Source: Rossellomorea arthrocnemi (GTDB lineage: Bacteria > Bacillota > Bacilli > Bacillales > Bacillaceae_B). Taken from it: 64,000 nt of DNA. The translations under genes were made by a program, and so were the position numbers. The number at the start of each line of letters is the position of its first letter. Position 1 is the stretch's first letter. Below the pieces are notes generated by a model. The model saw only the letters and a program-made list of their open reading frames with translations, was not told where the DNA came from and made no database searches. Positions 57,931-64,000 of the stretch are shown here, one piece after another. The stretch lies in NCBI RefSeq assembly GCF_904424705.1, contig NZ_CAJGBF010000009.1:114252-178251 (forward strand). Reading direction: 5' to 3'.

Positions 57931-59398
57931 GTAAGGACACATCCTTCCTTTCTGATTCAGTCTTGTAATGTTCTTTAAAGGCTTCCGCAACGAGCTTTGC
58001 ACCCTGCATGACAATCGGTACACCTCCACCAGGGTGAATGGACGCTCCGACAGCAAAGATGTTCTTCTCCGGAAACGGTTGTACCTGTGGTCTGAATGGA
58101 CCTGATTGTCCTAAGCTGGGGGCTATCCCAAAGCTCCCACCGGAATATAACCCCTCCTGCAGAGCATCCTCAGGCGTTCTGATCTTCATCCACGTGATCC
58201 GTTGTCTAAGCTCTTCGAATCCCCTTTTTTCCATTGTATCCAATACATGGTTGGAAAGAATTTCTGAAGTTTCCCCCCAGTCCACTTGATCCGAAACTGG
58301 AACAGGGATTAGAACATACAGAACACTCTTACCTTCAGGCGCAAGAGAGGAATCGACCTTGGAGGGATTGAATACATAAAAAGAAGGTTCCTTAGGAATT
58401 CTCTTATTCTTGAAAATGTCCTCCATATTCCTTGCGAAATCTTCATTTAAATAAAATTGATGCATTTGCTTGTCATCAAAGTTCCCGTCCACTCCCATGT
58501 ATAAAAGCACACAGCCTGATGAAGGTTTATACGATTTTGGTGCTTTCTTCTTTACTAATTTTGATGCTGTGGGAAAATCCCCATTGATAATAACCGAGTC
58601 GATTGGTTCCCTGTGAGCCCCGATGACGATATGAGTCGCTTTATCTCCTGTCGTTTCGATTTCAGAAACAAGAGAAGAGGTTTTGATCCTGATGCCATTT
58701 CGGTCGCACGCGTCCTTGACATGGTCCAGCAAGCCCGCATACCCACCTTTTATATAGTAAATGCCATGCTTATGTTCACTGAAAGATACCAAGCTGTAAA
58801 TGGCTGGAGTCGAGTAAGGATTCCCACCAATGTACAGAGTTTGAAGACCATAAGCGGTCTGAAGTTTTCTATGATGAAAATAGTGCTTTAAGTTGCCCAT
58901 CACATTCCTGTAGGCCTTTAACTTAAGTAGTGCTCCCATTGTTTGACGGTTAAGATAATCCCCTGTTTTAAGAAAAGATGATTCAAGGAATTGTGGCTTC
59001 CCGATTGTAAATCGTTCCTCCATATCACTCATAAATTGAAGAAATCCCTCTTCATCCCCCGGAAACTTCTCCTTGATTTCTTCATATTGCTTATGGATAT
59101 CGGCATATTTCGTATACGATTGCCCATCTGCAAAGTGAACATCATAGAGGGGATCACAACGAACGAATTCTATTTCACCCGTGTCAATACCTGCCTCCAG
59201 AAGGATGGATAGAAGCATGTTAGGGAGTAGTACAATAGTCGGCCCTTTATCAATTTTATAATCCCCTTCCTGAACAAAGGTAAGCCGCCCGCCAATGGTC
59301 GACTCTTTCTCATAGACAGTAACTTCATGACCATCCTTCACCAATAACAATCCCGCTATCAATCCACCTATTCCCGATCCTACCACTGCTGTTTTCAT
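57896..59398 (-). CDS. crtN: CrtN-type carotenoid desaturase
   Basis: A 500-residue FAD-dependent carotenoid desaturase with dinucleotide motif VVGSGIGGLIAGLL, then GGRL, GPTIVLLP, and near the C-terminus GASIHPGGGVPIVMQGAK, the phytoene-desaturase signature. GPTIVLLP and LQTLYIGGNPYSTPAIYS resemble staphylococcal CrtN more than a carotenoid oxidase. It would dehydrogenate diapophytoene to yellow diaponeurosporene or lycopene-like products. The ATG overlaps the previous gene's stop by 4 bases. Confidence 0.85.
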   Translation of the reverse strand: MKTAVVGSGIGGLIAGLLLVKDGHEVTVYEKESTIGGRLTFVQEGDYKIDKGPTIVLLPNMLLSILLEAGIDTGEIEFVRCDPLYDVHFADGQSYTKYADIHKQYEEIKEKFPGDEEGFLQFMSDMEERFTIGKPQFLESSFLKTGDYLNRQTMGALLKLKAYRNVMGNLKHYFHHRKLQTAYGLQTLYIGGNPYSTPAIYSLVSFSEHKHGIYYIKGGYAGLLDHVKDACDRNGIRIKTSSLVSEIETTGDKATHIVIGAHREPIDSVIINGDFPTASKLVKKKAPKSYKPSSGCVLLYMGVDGNFDDKQMHQFYLNEDFARNMEDIFKNKRIPKEPSFYVFNPSKVDSSLAPEGKSVLYVLIPVPVSDQVDWGETSEILSNHVLDTMEKRGFEELRQRITWMKIRTPEDALQEGLYSGGSFGIAPSLGQSGPFRPQVQPFPEKNIFAVGASIHPGGGVPIVMQGAKLVAEAFKEHYKTESERKDVSLHEQDLRSIRSL

Positions 59399-60918
59399 AG
59401 AGCTTCCTCCATCGTACGTTCTTTGGTGAATGAGTAGGAAGGATCTTCATTCATCAGCATATTAGTCGTGATCCTGGCTGATTCTAATATTGTAGGTAAT
59501 CCACTTCCAGGATGAGTCCCTCCTCCGACTAACCAACAATTTTCCAGCTCTTCAAATTTGTTATGAGGCCGTAGAGCCATCATCTGATTTAATTGGTGAC
59601 CAAGGTTGAAGGTAGCCCCTTGATAGATGTTGAAGTCCGATTCCCAATGATGGGGAGAGATGATCTTTTCAACCTTTATATGATCTCGAATGTTCTCTAA
59701 ACCCGTTTTACGCTCCACCGAATCCAATACCAGATCACGGAAGGTTTCTTCATTCTCTGTCCAATCAATTCCGCTAACATTATTCGGAACCGGAGCAAGG
59801 ATATATAATGTGGAATGACCTGGCGGCGCCAGTGTCGAATCTGTCACTGATGCATTTTGCATATATATAGAGGGATCTTCCGGAAGCGTATACGTTCCCG
59901 TTATTTCTTCAACGTTTCTCTTATAGTCCTCTGCAAACAGGATACTGTGGTGCGGAAGATCATATTGTGTATCGATTCCCAGATAGATCATAAATGTGGA
60001 GCAGGAATATTTTTTCTTTTTTAGTTTTTCTTTACTGTATTTCTTTAATACACCATCTTCCACCAGATTGCTCATACAATAGGCAAAGTCCCCGTTAATA
60101 ATGACCTCATCTGCCGCTATGTTCTTTCCAGCATCTGTACTGACACCCTTCACGACTTTACCGTCTTCCATCCACAAATTCTTGACCCCTTCACTTAGAT
60201 GGATAGAGCCTCCATGCTCCTTCACGACTTCTGCCATGGCTTTGGATAATTGATTCACCCCGCCGATCGGGTGAAAGATACCGTACTCATGTTCCATGAA
60301 AGACAATATGGAGAATGCCCCCGGACACTCCCAAGGGGACATCCCTAAATATTTCGATTGAAAGGTAAACGCCAATCGCAATTCATGGTCTGTAAAGTAA
60401 TCACTTAACACACTATATAACGATTTCCCCAATGATAATTGAGGGAGCGCCCTCAAAACCTTCCAACTGATATATTGATAATATCGATCCATAGGGCTTT
60501 GTAAAATCGGTTTTAGCCGTTCCATTTTTTTACGGGTATCATTCATGAACCGGGTGTATCCCTTTGAATTCCCTGGATAATGACGTTCAATTTCCCGGGC
60601 TAATGCTTCAGGATCTTTAAACATTTGCACTTTTTTATCTTTAAAGATGAGCTCATACATTACGGAGAGCTCCCGTAAATCAACATAATCATGAAGGTTT
60701 CTTCCTGAAGCCTCGAATAATTCTTCTGCAATTTCCGGCATACTCAAGAATGTCGGCCCAATATCGAACGTATACCCATCCATCGTAAAGGAACCATTTC
60801 GTCCGCCTATAAATGATTGCTTCTCAAATACTTCTACTTTGTACCCCTTACTGGCAAGAAGCATTGCCGCTGCCAAGCCTCCGGGACCCGCACCGATGAC
60901 GATTATTTTTTTGGCCAT
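59395..60918 (-). CDS. Second CrtN-type desaturase/oxidase
   Basis: A 507-residue paralogue of the downstream gene: VIGAGPGGLAAAML, FIGGRNGSF, GPTFLSMP, and GGGTHPGSGLPTILESARIT at the C-terminus. It differs in the central region (FQSKYLGMSPWECPGAFSIL). It could be a second desaturase or a terminal-carbon oxidase of the CrtNb/CrtP type found beside crtN in Bacillus-type pigment clusters; sequence does not settle this. ATG 60918 follows GGAGG by 8 bases. First gene of the operon, just after the 11-bp repeats. Confidence 0.82.
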   Translation of the reverse strand: MAKKIIVIGAGPGGLAAAMLLASKGYKVEVFEKQSFIGGRNGSFTMDGYTFDIGPTFLSMPEIAEELFEASGRNLHDYVDLRELSVMYELIFKDKKVQMFKDPEALAREIERHYPGNSKGYTRFMNDTRKKMERLKPILQSPMDRYYQYISWKVLRALPQLSLGKSLYSVLSDYFTDHELRLAFTFQSKYLGMSPWECPGAFSILSFMEHEYGIFHPIGGVNQLSKAMAEVVKEHGGSIHLSEGVKNLWMEDGKVVKGVSTDAGKNIAADEVIINGDFAYCMSNLVEDGVLKKYSKEKLKKKKYSCSTFMIYLGIDTQYDLPHHSILFAEDYKRNVEEITGTYTLPEDPSIYMQNASVTDSTLAPPGHSTLYILAPVPNNVSGIDWTENEETFRDLVLDSVERKTGLENIRDHIKVEKIISPHHWESDFNIYQGATFNLGHQLNQMMALRPHNKFEELENCWLVGGGTHPGSGLPTILESARITTNMLMNEDPSYSFTKERTMEEAL

Positions 60919-60940
60919 CGTTATAGCCTCCAATGTATTT

Positions 60941-60984
60941 TATTTGTACAATTATTATACAATACTTATACAATACTTTTCCAC
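60941..60984 (-). promoter_or_regulatory. CarH/LitR-like operator: four 11-bp direct repeats at the crt promoter
   Basis: On the minus strand, three exact-period repeats read TTGTATAAGTA (60963-60973), TTGTATAATAA (60952-60962) and TTGTACAAATA (60941-60951). A degenerate fourth, GTGGAAAAGTA, lies at 60974-60984 (8 of 11 positions match). They cover the -10 (TATAAT, 60954-60959). Period and core sequence are like operators of B12-dependent CarH/LitR repressors, but the regulator itself is not in this window. Confidence 0.6.
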
Positions 60985-61151
60985 CAGAAAGAAATAGTAA
61001 ACTCTATTGACCAAATAAACTTGTTTATTTCCTTCCAATTGGGCTTGTCCTACCATTCTCAAACCCTTAGAGACCACAATAGGGTCCTTTTCCTTGCACT
61101 TTTTGCTATTTAACACCAAATAAGCCATCGTAGTTTCCTTCTAAAGATCGC

Positions 61152-61203
61152 TAAAAAGAGGCATATAAAAGGATACTATCCCTTTTTACTATGCCCCTTT
61201 TCT
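61152..61203 (-). terminator. Terminator after the asparagine synthetase gene
   Basis: Minus strand GGGGCATAGTAAAAAGGGATA pairs with TATCCTTTTATATGCCTC with small bulges and ends in TTTTTAG. Confidence 0.7.
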
Positions 61204-61271
61204 GATTATTATTACTTTAAATCTATGTTAGTACCGTTCTCTTAATTTTTATCCGCTTTCTCATTATTTGC

Positions 61272-63119
61272 TTATTCCACAATCTCAATATTATAATCCT
61301 TGAACCACACATGGATCTGGGCGAGATGGGCGAGGAGCTGAGGGCCGGTCATGAGCTGCCCGTACCAGGGCACTTCAAAAGCCGCTCCGCCGGTTGCGAC
61401 AATATCTTTGAGCTTTTTTTCATCAAACAATTCATAGAGAATACTTGATTTGTCTTCAAGAATTTCATTGAGCCAATCTCCGACCAGTTTCGTATATTCC
61501 GGGTGATGGGTTTTCGGATACGGACTTTTCTTTCGATACAGGACCTCATGGGGAAGCACTCCTTCGAGAGCCTTTCTCAAGATGCCCTTCTCTCTTCCTT
61601 CGTGCATTTTCATCTCCCACGGAATGTTCCATACATACTCTACAAGTCTATGATCGGCAAACGGCACCCTGACCTCGAGGCTCGCCCCCATACTCATGCG
61701 ATCTTTCCGGTCTAACAATGTCGTCATGAACCAGAGTAAATTTAAATAGAATAATTGTCTTCTTTTGGTCTCCACTTCATTTTCCCCTTCTAATAACGGG
61801 GTTTCTGCAACTGTGCGATCATATTGCTCCAGGACATATTCCTCGAGGTTTAATTTCTTACTCCACTCTTCCTTCAAAAGGCCCTGTCGTTCAGCTGTGG
61901 AGCGCATCCATGGAAAACCTCTGCGATTGAAGTCTTCGGGGCGATGAAACCACGGATAGCCACCAAAGATTTCATCAGCACATTCCCCGGACAGTCCTAC
62001 AGTAAAGTCATGTTTAATTTCCCGGCAGAACCATAAGAGAGATGAATCCACATCCGCCATGCCCGGCAGGTCCCTTACATGGACTGCCTCAATCAAATGG
62101 TCCTTTAATTCCTGTTGGCTGATCTCACAGCTGTGATGGATCGTATCGAATTCTGATGTCATCTTTTCAATCCAAGGAGCATCGGAATTCGGCTGAAAAT
62201 CACTTGCTTTAAAGTATTGATCATTTTCCTCATAATCAATGGAGTACGTATGGAGATTCCCTTTTCCTTCTTCTTTATACCGATTTGCTGCCACTGCTGT
62301 TATAGCGCTGGAATCGAGGCCACCAGATAGGAATGTACATAGGGGCACATCGGAAACAAGCTGCCTCTGGATGGCATCCGTAAGCAGAAAGCGTACCTTT
62401 GAAACCGTTTCGATAAATGAATCGGTATGCTCCTCACTTTTTACATTCCAGTATCTCCATACTCTCAAGCCTTCTTTCGTGAAGAGCATCGCATGGGCGG
62501 GACGCAGTTCTTTCACCCCTTTGAATACACCATTACCGGGAGTCCGGGATGGACCGAGTCCGAGCACTTCCGCTAATCCTTGAAGGTCTACCTGGGGCAA
62601 AACATCTGGATGAGCCAACAGTGCTTTAATTTCCGAACCGAAAAGAATCCCCTCATCTTTCTCAAAATAAAATAAAGGCTTTACGCCCATTCTGTCCCTT
62701 CCTAAAAATACATGCTCCTTCTCACTATCCCATACGGCAAAGGCGAAAATGCCATTTAAATGGTGAACACATTCTTCTCTCCACTCAATATAAGAAGTTA
62801 ATAGGACCTCTGTATCGGAATGTCCCTTGAATGTATATCCTTTTTCAATAAGTACTTGTCGTAAATCCTCTGTATTATAAAGTTCCCCGTTGTAGCAAAT
62901 GGTGAAAAGGTGGTCGTTATGGTGAAGGGTCATTGGCTGCCTTCCACCTTTGGGATCGACTACAATTAACCGCTTATGACCAAAGGCAATATGTTGATCC
63001 ATCCATACGTTCGTTTCATCCGGCCCTCTTTTAGAAAGGGTTTCTGCCATTTTTTCCACCACTTCTTTTTGATTCGTCAAATCTCGTTTATAATGGATCC
63101 AACCTGTAATTCCGCACAT
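61272..63119 (-). CDS. asnB: Asparagine synthase (glutamine-hydrolysing)
   Basis: A 615-residue amidotransferase. The N-terminal Cys is exposed after Met removal (MCGITGWIHY), a class II glutaminase domain follows (residues 1-200), and the synthetase domain has the PP-loop SGGLDSSAITA. I use ATG 63119 because the Cys2 start is required and GAGG is 9 bases before it. Length matches AsnO (YisO), the sporulation-linked isozyme of B. subtilis, which has the same neighbours. Confidence 0.93.
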   Translation of the reverse strand: MCGITGWIHYKRDLTNQKEVVEKMAETLSKRGPDETNVWMDQHIAFGHKRLIVVDPKGGRQPMTLHHNDHLFTICYNGELYNTEDLRQVLIEKGYTFKGHSDTEVLLTSYIEWREECVHHLNGIFAFAVWDSEKEHVFLGRDRMGVKPLFYFEKDEGILFGSEIKALLAHPDVLPQVDLQGLAEVLGLGPSRTPGNGVFKGVKELRPAHAMLFTKEGLRVWRYWNVKSEEHTDSFIETVSKVRFLLTDAIQRQLVSDVPLCTFLSGGLDSSAITAVAANRYKEEGKGNLHTYSIDYEENDQYFKASDFQPNSDAPWIEKMTSEFDTIHHSCEISQQELKDHLIEAVHVRDLPGMADVDSSLLWFCREIKHDFTVGLSGECADEIFGGYPWFHRPEDFNRRGFPWMRSTAERQGLLKEEWSKKLNLEEYVLEQYDRTVAETPLLEGENEVETKRRQLFYLNLLWFMTTLLDRKDRMSMGASLEVRVPFADHRLVEYVWNIPWEMKMHEGREKGILRKALEGVLPHEVLYRKKSPYPKTHHPEYTKLVGDWLNEILEDKSSILYELFDEKKLKDIVATGGAAFEVPWYGQLMTGPQLLAHLAQIHVWFKDYNIEIVE

Positions 63120-63276
63120 GGTGATCATCCTCACTTTCTACTCAAACAAATTGGGCTCACTGACACATAAATTATTCTATGCCTTCACAGAGAAATGGTT
63201 AATTGTCTCAATCAATCTTTACATGAATGAAATATGATAATTATGACAAGAAATGTAGTTAAGGAGGGATATTCAC

Positions 63277-63840
63277 TTGAGCAACATATTTCGATCAAAC
63301 ATTTTAAAATCCCAAAAAAGATCCTATTCCGAAGGCACTGCTTTATTCGAAGAGGGTACATGGTTTTTTTTCGAAATCGATGCAGAGGAAGAGTCTGAGC
63401 TCGAATTTTACCTCAATCATGAATTAAAGGTGTATCGAGATGGAGACTGGCTCGCTGGTGTTCTTTTAGAAGATGGAATCATTGTCACACCGTATGAGCG
63501 AATAAGAATCGAAAATGGCGATCGAATTCAAATAAAGAAGAATATATTGTATTCGTTGGAGAATTTATTAGAAGAAATTTCTGATGATGCTTTTCATCAG
63601 TTTACAACAGCCTTAAACAACCTGGGTTATTCTATTTATGATAGTATCTTTTGCCACAACCACCTTGTTTTCCTCGGAAACCAAAAAATCAAAGAAGGCG
63701 TGAACTTCATTACCTTCGACAACGGTGTTGAAGTGTGTGCCGTACAGCATCACTTCACTTATTACAAAAAGAAACGGGACCGCTTTGAATTCACCTTAAG
63801 TACAGGCAGACGAATCGTGATTGAAAGTTTCAATATCTGA
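63277..63840 (+). CDS. YisN-like protein (DUF2777 type)
   Basis: A 187-residue soluble protein from TTG 63277, with AAGGAGGG 8 bases upstream. Strand-rich with many charged and aromatic residues (TWFFFEIDAEEESELEFYL, VCAVQHHFTYYKKKRDRFEF). It has no signal peptide. Position divergent from asnO fits yisN of B. subtilis, and it looks like the DUF2777 family. Function unknown. Confidence 0.7.
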   Translation: MSNIFRSNILKSQKRSYSEGTALFEEGTWFFFEIDAEEESELEFYLNHELKVYRDGDWLAGVLLEDGIIVTPYERIRIENGDRIQIKKNILYSLENLLEEISDDAFHQFTTALNNLGYSIYDSIFCHNHLVFLGNQKIKEGVNFITFDNGVEVCAVQHHFTYYKKKRDRFEFTLSTGRRIVIESFNI

Positions 63841-63871
63841 TCCACCCACGAAAATTAAAAAAACACATGCC

Positions 63872-64000
63872 TGTAGACTGACATAGCGATTTGAGACACA
63901 TATAAAACACCTCTTTAGGCTGCTTGCGCCCCAAATTCTTTGGGCGTCAGGTAGCCTAATTTTTCTAGGATACGGTCTTGGTTGTAATAGCGCACGTATT
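63872..64000 (-). mobile_element. End of an IS3-family insertion sequence, cut by the window edge
   Basis: The right-hand 129 bp contain the 3' end of a transposase gene. The likely terminus is near 63872, where TGTAGACTGACATAGCG begins with the TG typical of IS3-family ends. The rest of the element lies outside the window, so IS type and completeness are unknown. Confidence 0.55.
63915..64000 (-). CDS. IS3-family transposase (OrfB), C-terminal fragment
   Basis: Only the last 28 codons are present: YVRYYNQDRILEKLGYLTPK and GAQAA before the stop. The YYNxxRxxxKLGxLTPxE pattern is the C-terminus of IS3/IS150-type integrase-like transposases. The catalytic DDE part is outside. Confidence 0.75.
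   Translation of the reverse strand, partial: YVRYYNQDRILEKLGYLTPKEFGAQAA

Larger units (their letters stand above)
60919..61271. other. Control region of the carotenoid operon
   Basis: 353 bp without a supported gene. From left to right: the crt ribosome site and -10 box, the 11-bp repeats (60941-60984), and an AT-rich stretch with no clear motif. Then comes the asparagine synthetase terminator (61152-61203). The region upstream of the repeats also contains GTTTAC-like boxes, but no clear sigma-B promoter. Confidence 0.6.

Noticed and set aside
60941..60984. Sigma-B promoter for the carotenoid operon
   Set aside because: GTTTAC-like boxes occur upstream, but no matching GGGTAT box sits at the right distance; the perfect TATAAT within the repeats fits sigma-A better.
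60941..60984. CRISPR-like tandem repeat
   Set aside because: Repeats are contiguous 11-mers without spacers and lie on a promoter.

Overview
This window is chromosomal DNA from a low-to-moderate GC, rod-shaped Firmicute of the Bacillaceae, most likely a pigmented Bacillus-like genus such as Rossellomorea. The evidence is the gene content, the strong AGGAGG-type ribosome binding sites, the sigma-A promoters and a T-box leader. I see no rRNA, tRNA, CRISPR array or prophage. The gene order closely follows a Bacillus subtilis block as I remember it (yisN-asnO-yisP, yitK-yitW, yjzC-yjbO), read in reverse. Several insertions break the block: clpB, uppP-fnr, a maltodextrin cluster, glnK-amtB and carotenoid desaturase genes.

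Layout. Positions 1-6.1 kb hold pseudouridine synthase, NAD kinase, RelQ, a YjbL-like protein, a CYTH protein, lytic transglycosylase CwlQ, truncated haemoglobin and SpxH. Positions 6.1-13.4 kb hold PepF, CoiA, cardiolipin synthase, MecA, Spx and the YjbC acetyltransferase. At 13.7-21.2 kb are a secreted DUF4015 glycosidase-like protein, an inverted-repeat intergenic element and oppABCDF. At 21.7-28 kb are a DUF3899 protein, T-box-trpS, YjbA, YjaZ and fabH-fabF under a FapR-type operator. At 28-34.5 kb are comZ-med, yjaV-yjaU, yjzD, clpB with a CtsR box, and yjzC. At 34.7-45 kb are uppP, fnr, the yitW/V/U-ipi-yitT-degV group, yajQ, a CoA-disulfide reductase-like flavoprotein and a short-chain dehydrogenase. 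At 45-53.5 kb is a maltodextrin system: a LacI regulator, a membrane-anchored alpha-amylase, mdxGFE and a divergent neopullulanase. At 53.6-57 kb are a MATE transporter and glnK-amtB. At 57-61 kb is a C30 carotenoid operon (two CrtN-type genes plus crtM), followed by asparagine synthetase, a YisN-like protein and the end of an IS3-type transposase at the right edge.

How the genes work together. The window concentrates regulators of proteolysis and stress: Spx, its ClpXP adaptor SpxH, the ClpC adaptor MecA, and ClpB. It also carries competence factors CoiA, ComZ and Med. The opp importer supplies peptides. PepF can cut peptides inside the cell. The maltodextrin cluster covers extracellular starch cleavage, import and cytoplasmic hydrolysis, but it has no MalK-type ATPase of its own here.

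The most interesting signal is just upstream of the carotenoid operon (60941-60984). Three near-identical 11-bp direct repeats of the form TTGTAYAA, plus a degenerate fourth, overlap the core promoter. This is the architecture bound by CarH/LitR, the B12-dependent MerR-family photoreceptors, and suggests light-controlled pigment synthesis. A second candidate is a structured RNA-like segment between yjbC and spx (12643-12810). All positions come from reading the sequence, and no database search was run.
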